A DNA stretch of 64,000 nucleotides from Neoaquamicrobium microcysteis (GCF_008180155.1 NZ_VSZS01000064.1:287675-351674), one strand, 5' to 3'; shown: positions 26,419 to 36,060, counted from the first letter of the stretch. Notes: generated by a model from the sequence alone, not told the origin. A program made the numbers and translations.

Positions 26419-27606
26419 TCAGGTGTTCACCTCGAACAGGCCGGCAGCACCCATGCCGCCGCCCACGCACATGGTGACGACGACGTATCGCGCGCCGCGC
26501 CGCTTGCCCTCGATCAGCGCGTGTCCGACCAGACGCGCGCCGGTCATGCCGTATGGATGACCGATGGAAATGCCGCCGCCATTGACGTTGTAAAGGGAGG
26601 GGTCGATGCCGAGATGATCGCGGCAATAGAGCGCCTGCACCGCGAAGGCCTCGTTCAGCTCCCATAGACCGATGTCGCTGACCTTGAGGCCATGGCGCTC
26701 CAGCAGCCGTGGCACCGCGTAGATGGGGCCGATGCCCATCTCCTCGGGCGCGCAGCCGGCCACCGCCATGCCGCGATAGGTGCCCAGCGGCGAGAGGCCG
26801 CGCTTTTCTGCGAGCTGCCGGTCCATCACGATGCAGGCCGACGCGCCGTCTGAAAGCTGGCTGGCATTCCCTGCGGTAATCACGCCGCCTTCGAGCACCG
26901 GCTTCAGGCCGTTGAGGCTTTCCAGCGTCGTCTCGGGCCGGTTGCCCTCGTCGCCCGACAGCGTGATGGCGCGCTGAGAAATCTCGCCGGTCGCCTTGTC
27001 CTTGACCAGCATCGTCGTGTCGAACGGCACGATCTCGTCGTCGAAGCGCCCCGCCTGCTGGGCCGCCGCGGTACGCTGCTGCGAAGACAGGGCATACTCG
27101 TCCTGCGCGTCGCGGCTGACGCCGTATTTCTTGGCGACGAACTCGGCCGTCTTGAGCATCGGCATGTAGGCGTGCTGGGCGTTGGCGACCACGGCGGGGT
27201 CCAGCTCCTCCTGCACCCACGCGAAATAGCGATCCTGGACGGCCGAGATGTTCTCATGGCCGCCGGCGGCAACCACGTCCATCCCGTCCACAATGACCTG
27301 CTTGGCCGCAGTCGCGATCGCCATCAGGCCCGACGCGCACTGGCGGTCCATCGTTTGTCCCGACACGGTGACGGGCAGGCCTGCTGCAAGGGCCGCGTTG
27401 CGTGCGAGGTTCATGCCGGCCGTCCCGGCGCCCAGGACGGTGCCGAGCACGACATCCTCGATCTCGCCGGGCTCGATGCCGGCGCGCTCGACGGCGTGGC
27501 TAAGCGCATGCGCCACCATCGTGGGCGATTTGGTCGCGTTGAGGCTGCCGCGATAGGCCTTGCCGATGCCCGTGCGGGCTGTGCTGACGATGACGGCTTC
27601 TCTCAT
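26419..27606 (-). CDS. Acetyl-CoA acetyltransferase (thiolase)
   Basis: A 395-residue thiolase. The acyl-accepting Cys is in MDRQCASG (Cys90), with the [11 protein letters not shown]is region and the C-terminal catalytic Cys motif [17 protein letters not shown]. It catalyses thiolytic cleavage of 3-ketoacyl-CoA, or the reverse condensation, in the cytoplasm. The ATG is preceded by GGAGGT. It starts 33 bp after the acyl-CoA ligase gene on the same strand and would complete a beta-oxidation-like sequence with the nearby dehydrogenases. Confidence 0.95.
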   Translation of the reverse strand: MREAVIVSTARTGIGKAYRGSLNATKSPTMVAHALSHAVERAGIEPGEIEDVVLGTVLGAGTAGMNLARNAALAAGLPVTVSGQTMDRQCASGLMAIATAAKQVIVDGMDVVAAGGHENISAVQDRYFAWVQEELDPAVVANAQHAYMPMLKTAEFVAKKYGVSRDAQDEYALSSQQRTAAAQQAGRFDDEIVPFDTTMLVKDKATGEISQRAITLSGDEGNRPETTLESLNGLKPVLEGGVITAGNASQLSDGASACIVMDRQLAEKRGLSPLGTYRGMAVAGCAPEEMGIGPIYAVPRLLERHGLKVSDIGLWELNEAFAVQALYCRDHLGIDPSLYNVNGGGISIGHPYGMTGARLVGHALIEGKRRGARYVVVTMCVGGGMGAAGLFEVNT

Positions 27607-27639
27607 TGCGACCTCCGGTTCATTGGTGGGGTGTACTGC

Positions 27640-29211
27640 TCATTGTCCGTATTGAGCCCTCAGGCGAAGCTTGTCCACCTTTCCGGTGGAAGCGGTCGGC
27701 AGTCTGGGGAGCCGGACGATTTCGTCCGGAATCCACCACGAGGCCACGCGCGCGCGCAACGGGTTCAGGAGTTCCTCGTCCGACAACTCCTCGTTCTGCC
27801 TGAGCTCGACAAGGAGGATCGGCCGCTCGCCCCATTTCGGGTCTGCGCGGCCCACGACAGCGGCAAGCGATACCTGCGGCAGGCCAGTCACGATGGCCTC
27901 GATCTCTGCCGGATTGATCCATTCGCCACCCGACTTGATGAGGTCCTTGGCGCGCCCGGTGATCATCAGGTTGCCGCGCGCGTCGATGCGCGCGAGGTCG
28001 CCCGTGTCGAACCAGCCGTCCGCATCGGTGGCGGGCTCGTCGTGGCCGAGATAGCGCTCGACCACGGCTGCGCCGCGTACCCGAAGATGTCCTTCAACGT
28101 CGCGCTGCTGTGGCAGGGCGCGGCCCTCCGCATCGGTCAAAAGCAGGTCCACCCCGACCGCAGGCCTGCCCGACAGGAAGGGCTGGCGATGCGGGTCGTC
28201 GGGCGGAGACATCGTGCCCAACGGCGACAGCTCGGTCATGCCCCAGCTCGTCTGAACGCTTGCACCCAGCCGTTCCTCGATCCGACGCATCAGCGCCTGC
28301 GGCATCGGTGCGCCGCCGACAAGAATTCGGTTGAGGCTCGGTACCTCGCCGCCATGCGCCTCCAGATGCTCGACCAGTCCGAGCCACACCGTCGGCACGC
28401 CGGCCGCCACCGTCACGCCCTCGTCCCTTATCAGTCGTGCAAGGCTCGCACCGTTGGCCGCCCGCCCCGGCAGGACGAGCTTCGCGCCCACTGCGGGCGC
28501 CGCGAACGGCAATCCCCATGCATTGGCGTGGAACATCGGCACGACCGCCAGCACGGCATCGGCGGCGGTGAGGCCGACGACGTCGGCCTGTAGCAGGCGC
28601 GTCGTATGGAGATAGGTGGAGCGATGGGTGTAGGTGACGCCCTTCGGCGCGCCCGTGGTGCCGGACGTAAAGCAGAGGCCGGACGCCGACATCTCGTCGA
28701 ACCCGCCCCATGCCGCCTCCTGCTCGACGGCGCCGAGAAGCGTCTCCAGCGACCCGACAAGATCGGACGCGCCATCGGGGACCCCGTCGATCGTCAGGAT
28801 ATGCTCGACGGCCGTGCCGCCGGCGATCCCGAGCGCCATGGGCAGAAGGTCCGCCGCCACGATCAGCACGCGCGCGCCGGACTGCGCCAGCATCGCGCCT
28901 GACTGCTCGGCCGTGACGCGGGGGTTCAGCGTGTGGCACGCCGCACCCATGCCCATGATCGCGTACCACGCCTCGACATGGGCCTGCGTGTTCCAGGCAA
29001 GCGTAGCGACGCGGTCGCCGGCTGATATGCCCAGCCCGGCCAGAACGGAGGATATCCGTCGAGCGCGGCTTCTCAATCCGGCATAGCCGATGCGTGCATT
29101 CGCGCCGTCGCCACCGGCGGTCACCACCTGCGCGTCGGGATGCCACTTGGCGGCGTGATCGAGAAACTTGTCGAGCGTCAGCGAATAAGGCTGCATGGCA
29201 CCGTCGTTCAT
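27640..29211 (-). CDS. AMP-dependent acyl-CoA synthetase/ligase (long-chain type)
   Basis: A 523-residue adenylate-forming enzyme with the AMP motif CFTSGTTGAPKGVTYTHRS, the SWGMTELSP segment, the WFDTGDLA region and the C-terminal Lys segment TASTGKVDKLRL. It converts a carboxylate to its CoA ester via an acyl-adenylate. The chosen ATG at 29211 lies 4 bp after the esterase stop; an ATG at 29196 is the alternative. The esterase-ligase-thiolase order suggests that ester hydrolysis feeds CoA activation. Confidence 0.94.
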   Translation of the reverse strand: MNDGAMQPYSLTLDKFLDHAAKWHPDAQVVTAGGDGANARIGYAGLRSRARRISSVLAGLGISAGDRVATLAWNTQAHVEAWYAIMGMGAACHTLNPRVTAEQSGAMLAQSGARVLIVAADLLPMALGIAGGTAVEHILTIDGVPDGASDLVGSLETLLGAVEQEAAWGGFDEMSASGLCFTSGTTGAPKGVTYTHRSTYLHTTRLLQADVVGLTAADAVLAVVPMFHANAWGLPFAAPAVGAKLVLPGRAANGASLARLIRDEGVTVAAGVPTVWLGLVEHLEAHGGEVPSLNRILVGGAPMPQALMRRIEERLGASVQTSWGMTELSPLGTMSPPDDPHRQPFLSGRPAVGVDLLLTDAEGRALPQQRDVEGHLRVRGAAVVERYLGHDEPATDADGWFDTGDLARIDARGNLMITGRAKDLIKSGGEWINPAEIEAIVTGLPQVSLAAVVGRADPKWGERPILLVELRQNEELSDEELLNPLRARVASWWIPDEIVRLPRLPTASTGKVDKLRLRAQYGQ

Positions 29212-29215
29212 TCTG

Positions 29216-30835
29216 CTATCGAACCTTCGCGGGCAGGGGCGGCGCGGCGATCCCCACATTCCAGTTCCATGGGATGTCTCCTGCCGCCATGCGCCGCCGC
29301 ACCACGTCGTCGTGGAAGGTGAACGCTGCTTCCAGCGCGCCGGACGCGACGTGGGGCTGTTCGGCGAACGTCACGTGCTTGCCGTCGGGCAGATAAGCCG
29401 GCCAGCCGGCATAGCCGGAAGCCTGAGGCACGCCCGTGCGGGCGAAGGAGGACCAGTATTCGCCCATCGCATTCGACAATGCCGCTTCGCCGGCGGTCGC
29501 CGGAATCGCTGGCCAGCGTGGTGGCGTCCGGTCCATCGTGCCGAAGATGTAGGGCATCTCCGAACCGTGAAAGGCATGCAGGTCGGCAGCCTGCGCGGCC
29601 GGATAGGCGTGGTCGAAGCAGTAGATATAGGTGGCTGCACCGAGGTGCTGCTGCGCCTTCGCCATCTTGACCGACGTCCACGTATAGAGCGCATCGCGCA
29701 AGGTGGCGAGTGCTGCCTCCTCCATGTCGCCGGCCGGGTAGAGCGCGAGGCACTGCCCGGCAAGGTCGCCGTAGCGCGCATGGATCTCGGCTTCGTACGC
29801 TCCCGCCGAAGCGGGGAGAGCAGGCATCAGGAAACGCAGGGACCGGACCTCGCCACTCGTGAAGCCCGTGAGCAGCGGCACCGGTGCCTGCGTGCCGTGG
29901 TCGAAAGCCTCAACAAGCTGTTCCGGCAGTACATGGCCATCGACAATCGGGATCGGCAGGAAGCCCGCCTGCAAGGCGTGGTTGGCGATGTCCTGCGCCT
30001 CCATCGACCGCAGTGACGCGATGTCGAGCGCGCCGAGCGCCCGGCCGAGTTGCGATCCCTTTTCCTCGGCGGGCTCCTCGCCGTAGCGGTGCTCTTTCAG
30101 CGACGGCATGGAAACCATGTAGGCGCTCTGCGCGATCGCCCTGGCGAAAAGCCCCCGCGCCGATGGCGCGGCCATCAGGCACATGACGCTGAACGCTCCT
30201 GCGGATTCGCCCGCGATAGTGACGTTGTCCGGATCGCCGCCGACTGCCGCGATGTTGCGCCTGACCCACCGTAGCGCCTCGATCTGGTCGAGCAGGCCGT
30301 AATTGCCGGAGACGCCGTCTGGCGATTCCGCACTGAGTTCGGGATGGGCGAGGTAGCCGAAAATACCGAGGCGGTAGTTGATCGAGACGACCACCATGCC
30401 GCGCTGCGCCAGCGCCGCGCCGTCGTAGACAGGTTCGCTGCCTGCGCCCCATATGAAGGAGCCGCCGTGTATCCATACGAAGACCGGCAGGCCGGAGGCG
30501 TCCTCGGGCGCCCATATGTCGAGCGACAGGCAATCTTCGCCCGTCGGGGGCATGTCGCCGTCATAGATGCTTCCAGCCCGTCGCGGCGGCTGGATGCAGG
30601 CGAAACCGGGAGCGGCAGCGTCACGTACGTCGTGCCAGTCGGCTCTGGGTACGGGCGGCTTCCAGCGCCGCTCGCCGGTGGGCGGCTCGGCATATGGCAG
30701 GCCACGAAACACGCATAGCCCGTCATTCGTCCGCACACCGCGCGCCGGCCCCGCGGGAAAGCGCACGAGGGGACGTGTTTCCCCCGCTTCGACAGTCGAC
30801 AAGAAGAACTCCTCTCCGGCCGGTCCGCCAAGCAT
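29216..30835 (-). CDS. Type-B carboxylesterase/lipase
   Basis: A 539-residue carboxylesterase of the COesterase family: FRGLPYAEPPTGERRW near the N-terminus, EDCLSLDIWAP, the oxyanion region FVWIHGGSF and the nucleophile elbow GESAGA. No Sec signal is evident, so it is probably cytoplasmic. The ATG at 30835 has only a distant ribosome site. A TTG at 30802 has GGAGAGGAG 6 nt upstream and would remove 11 residues, so it may be the true start. First gene of the esterase-ligase-thiolase group, divergent from the acyl-CoA dehydrogenase. Confidence 0.92.
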   Translation of the reverse strand: MLGGPAGEEFFLSTVEAGETRPLVRFPAGPARGVRTNDGLCVFRGLPYAEPPTGERRWKPPVPRADWHDVRDAAAPGFACIQPPRRAGSIYDGDMPPTGEDCLSLDIWAPEDASGLPVFVWIHGGSFIWGAGSEPVYDGAALAQRGMVVVSINYRLGIFGYLAHPELSAESPDGVSGNYGLLDQIEALRWVRRNIAAVGGDPDNVTIAGESAGAFSVMCLMAAPSARGLFARAIAQSAYMVSMPSLKEHRYGEEPAEEKGSQLGRALGALDIASLRSMEAQDIANHALQAGFLPIPIVDGHVLPEQLVEAFDHGTQAPVPLLTGFTSGEVRSLRFLMPALPASAGAYEAEIHARYGDLAGQCLALYPAGDMEEAALATLRDALYTWTSVKMAKAQQHLGAATYIYCFDHAYPAAQAADLHAFHGSEMPYIFGTMDRTPPRWPAIPATAGEAALSNAMGEYWSSFARTGVPQASGYAGWPAYLPDGKHVTFAEQPHVASGALEAAFTFHDDVVRRRMAAGDIPWNWNVGIAAPPLPAKVR

Positions 30836-31031
30836 GCCGACCGACTATTCCTCCATCCCCTCGCACCGGATATGTGCGACGAGATCAATGGGCAGGCGCA
30901 AGCGATCTGTCAATACTCACTAACGCGTGTGTTAATATTAACTGCCGCTCCGCGCGCTGTAATTGGCGTGTCGCCACTCATGGAACCAAATGCCGGGCGT
31001 CGCATTGCTCGGACAACGACTGAGGGCAGCA
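30836..31031. promoter_or_regulatory. Divergent control region with TAAC-N6-GTTA palindrome
   Basis: This AT-rich patch (30911-30942) lies between the esterase and acyl-CoA dehydrogenase genes. It contains TAAC-GCGTGT-GTTA (30921-30934), overlapping ACTCACTA (30915-30922), followed by the 10-bp palindrome TTAATATTAA (30932-30941). A repressor bound here could control both divergent genes. The nearby TetR protein is the obvious candidate, which is inference. Confidence 0.45.
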
Positions 31032-33299
31032 ATGGGCTTTCGCGAATTCCGCCGGGACTATGTCACCAAGCCGATCTTCCGCTGGGCGGGAACGGTCATG
31101 CCGCCCATTTCGGACACGGAGCGCGACGCCATCGATGCCGGTACGGTGTGGTGGGACGGGGAGCTGTTCTCCGGCAACCCCGACTGGAACCGGCTGCTGG
31201 CCACGCCGCCGGCCCGGCTGAGCGAGCGCGAACGGGCCTTCATGGATGGGCCGGTCCAGCAATTATGCGCCATGATCGACGAGTGGAAGATTGCGTTCGA
31301 GGATCGCGACCTGCCCGAAGACGTCTGGCGCTTCATGCGCGAGCAGAAGTTCTTCGGCATGACTATCCCCGAGAAGTATGGCGGGCTCGGCTTCTCCAAC
31401 ACCATGCATTCCGAGGTGGTGCGCAAGGTCTCCACCGCGAGTGTGGTCGCCGGCGTCACAGTCATGGTGCCCAACTCGCTCGGGCCGGGCGAGCTGCTGC
31501 TTCATTTCGGTACCGAGGATCAGAAGGACCATTGGTTGCCGCGCCTGGCCGACGGACGCGAGATCCCATGTTTCGGCCTGACGTCGGAGGATGCGGGATC
31601 GGACGCCGCCGCTATGAGCGATATCGGCGTCGTGGAAGAAGGCGAGCACGAGGGAAGGCGCGTCCTCGGCATCCGCCTCAACTTCCACAAGCGCTACATC
31701 ACCCTTGGCCCCGTAGCCACCGTCATGGGCATCGCCTTCAAGCTGCGCGATCCGGAAAATCACCTTGGCGGGGGGGTGGAGCGGGGCATCACCGTTGCCC
31801 TCATCCCGTCATCGACGCCGGGAGTCAGCCAGGGCGAGCGCCACGTGCCGCAATTCACCCATTTCCAGAACGGACCGCTTTACGGCAAGGACGTGTTCAT
31901 CCCGCTCGACTGGATCCTTGGCGGTGAGAAGCAGATCGGCCAGGGCTGGAAGATGCTGATGACGGCGCTCGCCGCCGGCCGCGGCATCTCGCTGCCCTCG
32001 CAGTCGGCGGGTTCGGCGGCCATGTGCGCACGTGCAACGGGCGCCTATGCGCGCGTGAGACGTCAGTTCAACGTCGCCATCGGTGATTTCGAAGGGGTGC
32101 GCGAGCATCTGGCCGACCTCGCCGCGAACGCCTACCTCATAGATGCCGCGCGCCGGTTGACTGTCGCAGCACTCGATGAAGGGCATAAGCCCTCTGTCGT
32201 CTCCGCGATCATGAAGTACCATGCGACCGAGCGTATGCGCCGCTCGGTCGAGAAGGCCATGGACATCCATGGCGGCAAGGGCATCATCGAAGGCCCGCGC
32301 AACTATCTGGGCGGTCAGCACCGGTCGGTGCCCATCGGCATCACCGTCGAGGGCGCAAACATCCTTACCCGCAACCTGATGATCTTCGGGCAGGGCGCCA
32401 TCCGCTCGCATCCTTATATGCTCGACGAGCTGATGGCCCTGTCGGATGACGACCGGGAGGCCGGGCTCGATGCTTTCGACCGCAGTTTCTGGGCGCATGC
32501 CGGACATGCCGTTGCCAATGCGGTCAGAAGCTGGGTACGGGGCTGGAGCGGCGGGCGTATCGCCCCAGCGCCCGACGGTGCCGAACTTGCACATCACTGG
32601 AGACAGCTTTCGCGCCTTTCCGCAGCCTTCGCGATGCTTTCGGACCTGGCGCTTCTCACGCTCGGCGGCGCGCTGAAACGCAAGGAGATGCTGTCGGCCC
32701 GCATGGGCGACATCCTTGCCGAACTCTATCTGCTTGGGGCTGTGCTCAAGCGCTATGAAGACGAGGGCAGGCAGAAGGAAGACCTCCCCATCGTCGACTA
32801 CATCATGATGCAGGGCCTCGATCGCATTGCGGTCGCCTTTGATGGTGTGCTTGCCAATCTGCCCGCGCGCTGGGGAAGCTGGCTGGTCCGCTTGGTGGCG
32901 TTTCCGCTGGGCGTTCCCTACGCCAGCCCGCCCGACCGGTTGACCGATACCGTCGCGGCAACCTTGCTCGATGCTTCCGCACAGCGCGACAGGCTGACCC
33001 CGGACCTCTATCTGGGCGAAGGGCGCGACGATCATCCGATGCGCGACCTGGAAGAGGCGTTCCGGCTGGTGGTCGCGATCGCGCCTGTAGAGAAGAAGAT
33101 GCGCGACGCGAAAATCCGCGATGCCGACGAAGCTCGAAAAGCGGGCGTGATCGACGCTGCCGAGCTGGTCCGGATCACCGAGGCGAACGCAGCCGTGGCC
33201 CGGGTGGTCGCGGTGGACGCGTTTCCCATGGACATGATCTCGCCGCTGGCCAGCCAGCATCGGCAGACGCCCCGGGCCCGCCCGCAAGCCGCCGAATGA
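31032..33299 (+). CDS. fadE: FadE-type acyl-CoA dehydrogenase
   Basis: A protein of about 755 residues of the large E. coli FadE-type acyl-CoA dehydrogenases (N-domain, central FAD-binding beta domain with CFGLTSEDAGSDAA, C-terminal helical domain, then the DUF1974 C-terminal region). The N-terminal ISDTERDAIDAGTVWWDGELFSG is typical. It catalyses FAD-dependent alpha,beta-dehydrogenation of acyl-CoA. The ATG at 31032 has GAGGG 5 nt upstream; ATG 30990 and TTG 30963 are in-frame alternatives adding 14-23 residues. E. coli FadE has a longer membrane-associated N-terminus that is missing here. Confidence 0.93.
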   Translation: MGFREFRRDYVTKPIFRWAGTVMPPISDTERDAIDAGTVWWDGELFSGNPDWNRLLATPPARLSERERAFMDGPVQQLCAMIDEWKIAFEDRDLPEDVWRFMREQKFFGMTIPEKYGGLGFSNTMHSEVVRKVSTASVVAGVTVMVPNSLGPGELLLHFGTEDQKDHWLPRLADGREIPCFGLTSEDAGSDAAAMSDIGVVEEGEHEGRRVLGIRLNFHKRYITLGPVATVMGIAFKLRDPENHLGGGVERGITVALIPSSTPGVSQGERHVPQFTHFQNGPLYGKDVFIPLDWILGGEKQIGQGWKMLMTALAAGRGISLPSQSAGSAAMCARATGAYARVRRQFNVAIGDFEGVREHLADLAANAYLIDAARRLTVAALDEGHKPSVVSAIMKYHATERMRRSVEKAMDIHGGKGIIEGPRNYLGGQHRSVPIGITVEGANILTRNLMIFGQGAIRSHPYMLDELMALSDDDREAGLDAFDRSFWAHAGHAVANAVRSWVRGWSGGRIAPAPDGAELAHHWRQLSRLSAAFAMLSDLALLTLGGALKRKEMLSARMGDILAELYLLGAVLKRYEDEGRQKEDLPIVDYIMMQGLDRIAVAFDGVLANLPARWGSWLVRLVAFPLGVPYASPPDRLTDTVAATLLDASAQRDRLTPDLYLGEGRDDHPMRDLEEAFRLVVAIAPVEKKMRDAKIRDADEARKAGVIDAAELVRITEANAAVARVVAVDAFPMDMISPLASQHRQTPRARPQAAE

Positions 33300-33311
33300 C
33301 TTTCTGAATAC

Positions 33312-33339
33312 CGGCCTTTAACCGGAAACGGTCCGGCCG
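33312..33339. terminator. Bidirectional terminator-like hairpin between convergent genes
   Basis: Outer arms CGGCC (33312-33316) and GGCCG (33335-33339) enclose an inner ACCG-GAAA-CGGT hairpin (33321-33332) with a GNRA-type tetraloop. It sits 12 bp after the acyl-CoA dehydrogenase stop and 14 bp before the convergent kinase stop. There is no T-run on either side. Confidence 0.55.
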
Positions 33340-33353
33340 CTGCTACTGCGCCG

Positions 33354-34391
33354 TTAAGCGAGCTCGTATTGCGGCACCAGCCTGTCACGCTTCAGCGGCA
33401 GTTCGAGACGCAGTATGAAACCGCTCTCGTCGTAGACGGTTTCGACGTCAGCCTCGCACTGGATCGTCAGCACCTTGTGCAGGAGAACCGTGCCGAATCC
33501 TTTTCGTTCAGGCGGATGCACGGACGGGCCGCCTTTCTCCACCCATTCAAGCTTGAGGCACCGGCCGTCATCCTCGTCGGAAATGTCCCATGAGACGCTG
33601 AGGCTGCCCGCACCATTGGTCAGTGAGCCGTATTTGGCCGAATTGCTCGCAAGTTCGTGGAAGGCCATGCCGAGCGGTACTGCGATGTCGGCGACGAGCT
33701 CCACCTTGGGTCCGGCGAGCATGATCTGCTTCGGGTGGGAAGCAAAGTGGCTCAACTCCGATTCCAGCATCTGCTGCAGCGACGCAACCTGCCAGTAATC
33801 GTCCGTCAGGAAGGTGTGGGTTCGCGCCAAAGACGTGATGCGTTCAGAAAAGGCGGCGTAGAATTCATCTATGCTGCCCGCCGACCGCGCGGTTGCGCCG
33901 AGCACCGCCTGCACGTTCGACAGCGTGTTCTTGACGCGATGGTGCAACTCGCGGATCAACAGCCGTTGGCGGTCCTCGATGCGGGCCTGATTTTCGATGA
34001 ACGAGCGCACCTCGAGCTGACGCTTGCGCGCGCGTCCGGCCGAGCGCACGGCCGACACCAGAGCCTGGGGGCTGAACGGCCGTTCGAGATTTATGGCGTG
34101 GACGTCGAGAAACTCCAGCCGTGTATCCTGCGGCACCCCCCGAGTGGACAACAGCACGACAGGATAGTCCGACCAGGTCGGCTGGTTCTCCATCCAAGCG
34201 GCCAGCTCCGCCCGATCCTCGGACAGAAGCGCCTCCTCGGTCACCACAAGGCACAAGGATTGCTCGAAAACCGCCAACGCGTCGGCGAGGCTCTCGGCAA
34301 CCAGTGCCTTGAAGCCCCCGCCTGCAATAATATCCCTCGCCACGCGCGCATCGCGCCCTGATGGAGCGAGGACCACGGCATCATGCATCAT
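33354..34391 (-). CDS. HWE-family sensor histidine kinase with degenerate N-terminal receiver
   Basis: A 345-residue protein. Residues 1-120 look like a receiver fold, but the phospho-acceptor Asp is missing (the third strand reads CLVVTEEAL) and the acidic pocket is APSGRD, so it is probably a pseudo-receiver. Residues 140-345 form an HWE/HisKA_2 kinase: ELHHRVKNTLSNVQ with phospho-His at about 151, the N-box FHELASNSAKYGSL and the WVEKGGP (WxE) motif. No TM helix is seen, so it is cytoplasmic. It overlaps the KaiC-like gene by 4 bp (ATGA), implying a joint function. Its partner response regulator is not evident. Confidence 0.92.
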   Translation of the reverse strand: MMHDAVVLAPSGRDARVARDIIAGGGFKALVAESLADALAVFEQSLCLVVTEEALLSEDRAELAAWMENQPTWSDYPVVLLSTRGVPQDTRLEFLDVHAINLERPFSPQALVSAVRSAGRARKRQLEVRSFIENQARIEDRQRLLIRELHHRVKNTLSNVQAVLGATARSAGSIDEFYAAFSERITSLARTHTFLTDDYWQVASLQQMLESELSHFASHPKQIMLAGPKVELVADIAVPLGMAFHELASNSAKYGSLTNGAGSLSVSWDISDEDDGRCLKLEWVEKGGPSVHPPERKGFGTVLLHKVLTIQCEADVETVYDESGFILRLELPLKRDRLVPQYELA

Positions 34392-35893
34392 GAAGCTCCG
34401 GGAGTAGGAGGCTTCATCAATTTCGCTTCCGGTCCACGGTAGGTCGGAACGCCCGTCAGGACGCCCGTGAAGTCGGACAGGGCATTGCCGACCACTATGC
34501 CCTCGTTAGAAAGCGTGAATTCCCGGATCGTGTCCTCATGCGCGCCGGTGCGCTTCTTCACCACCGACACGGCTCGGCGTATACGCCCCTCGGCCTCGAA
34601 GTAACGCAGCAACAGGACGTTGTCACTGACATAGGTCAGGTCGACGGCGTTCGTCATCTGGCCGACGAGCCCATGGCTGGCCAGCAGCAGCAGCGTCACC
34701 ACGCCCTTCTGATTGAGGTAGCTGAGGATTTCGTGCATCTGCAGCACGAGGTAGTTTTCCTCGGGCATGGCGTTGAGATAACCAGAGAGGCTGTCGATTA
34801 CCACTATGCGTGCGTCGAAATCCTCCACCGCATCCCGGATACGGGCCGAAAGTTCACCCGGCGATACTTCGGCGGGATCGACCTGAACAAGTCTCAATTT
34901 CCCCGACTGGATATGAGGTTCCAAGGCGAAACCCATGCCGGACGCGCGCTCGAGAACCACATTCATCGTCTCGTCGAATACGATGAAGAAGGCGCTTTCG
35001 CCGCGTTCCAGCGCGGCGCGCACGAAGGCGAGCGCGATCGACGACTTGCCCGTGCCCGACGGGCCCATGAGGAGGGTGCTGGTGCCTCTTGCAAGCCCTC
35101 CCCCCAGCAGCGTGTCGAGCCTGGTATTGCTGACCACGACGTCCCGCTCCAGGGCAACCGGATGGTCCGAGGCTACGAGACGCGGGAATACGGTCAGCCC
35201 GCCGGGGCGAATGACGAAATCGTGGTAGCCGCCCCTGATCTGCACGCCGCGCATCTTGATGACGCGCAGGCGACGACGCTCGCCGCCATAGATCGGAGCT
35301 AGCTGGTCCAGCCTGACAACGCCGTGACAGACGCTGTGAAGATTGAGATCGTCCTGCTCGGAGGTCAGGTCGTCGAGAAGCAGGACCGTACAGTCGTTGA
35401 GCAGGAAATAGCTTTTCAACGCCAGCACCTGACGCCGATAGCGCAGCGTGCCCTGCGAAAGGAGCCTGATTTCCGAAAGCGAATCGAACACCACCCGTTG
35501 CGGCTTCAGACGGTCGATCTCATTCAGTGCGATCTGCACCGTTTCGCCCAGTTCCAGGTCAGAAGAGTGCACCAGCGTCTGGTGCTGCGACTGGTCGAGG
35601 CTGAGTTCGGGCGGCACCAGTTCGAAGATTTCGATGCCGTTCAGGTCGAAGCCGTGCCGATGGGCCACAGCCATCAGCTCACGCCGGCTTTCAGAAAGCG
35701 TAATATACAGGCACCGCTCGCCACGGTCCCGCCCATCCATCAGGAATTGAAGCCCAAGCGTCGTCTTTCCGCTGCCCGGCCGCCCCTCGATCAGGTGCGA
35801 GCGCGAAGCGGGAAACCCGCCGCGAAGAACGTAATCCAGCCCCGGAACGCCGGAGCTTATCGCTTCAGCATCGATCTCAACCGGTTTGGTCAC
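34388..35893 (-). CDS. KaiC-like double-domain ATPase
   Basis: A 501-residue protein with two KaiC (RecA-fold) domains. The first has Walker A GRPGSGKT (37-44) and Walker B VLLLDD; the second has GPSGTGKS (277-284) and IVVIDS. By eye alignment with cyanobacterial KaiC, the Ser431/Thr432 phosphosites correspond to Thr420/Tyr421. The GTG at 35893 has AAAGGAAAG just upstream and yields the family-type N-terminus; a longer frame to 36010 lacks this. No kaiA or kaiB is in the window. Coupling to the HWE kinase suggests a stress or time-of-day type signalling module, as described for KaiC homologues outside cyanobacteria. Confidence 0.92.
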   Translation of the reverse strand: MTKPVEIDAEAISSGVPGLDYVLRGGFPASRSHLIEGRPGSGKTTLGLQFLMDGRDRGERCLYITLSESRRELMAVAHRHGFDLNGIEIFELVPPELSLDQSQHQTLVHSSDLELGETVQIALNEIDRLKPQRVVFDSLSEIRLLSQGTLRYRRQVLALKSYFLLNDCTVLLLDDLTSEQDDLNLHSVCHGVVRLDQLAPIYGGERRRLRVIKMRGVQIRGGYHDFVIRPGGLTVFPRLVASDHPVALERDVVVSNTRLDTLLGGGLARGTSTLLMGPSGTGKSSIALAFVRAALERGESAFFIVFDETMNVVLERASGMGFALEPHIQSGKLRLVQVDPAEVSPGELSARIRDAVEDFDARIVVIDSLSGYLNAMPEENYLVLQMHEILSYLNQKGVVTLLLLASHGLVGQMTNAVDLTYVSDNVLLLRYFEAEGRIRRAVSVVKKRTGAHEDTIREFTLSNEGIVVGNALSDFTGVLTGVPTYRGPEAKLMKPPTPGAS

Positions 35894-36060
35894 GGCTTTC
35901 CTTTCCGATGTGATGTCAGCAGACGAATACGCCGGGAAGCCCATATCCCGGCGACGGTAGTGTAATTTGCAGATCAAGAACGGTTTTCGACGAGCCTTGT
36001 TCCCACGCACACAGGCTGCGCGGGCATGAGCACCATGAAGAGCAGTGCCTTGCTGGCGGG
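35894..36060. other. Upstream region of the KaiC/HWE operon
   Basis: A 167-bp space between the KaiC-like start and the stop of the DUF6894 gene on the same strand. The KaiC-like frame stays open through it, but without a good ribosome site. No clear promoter motif was recognised. Confidence 0.3.

Noticed and set aside
31809..33287. 492-codon minus-strand frame opposite the acyl-CoA dehydrogenase
   Set aside because: Shadow frame; the plus-strand FadE-type protein is continuous with conserved motifs.
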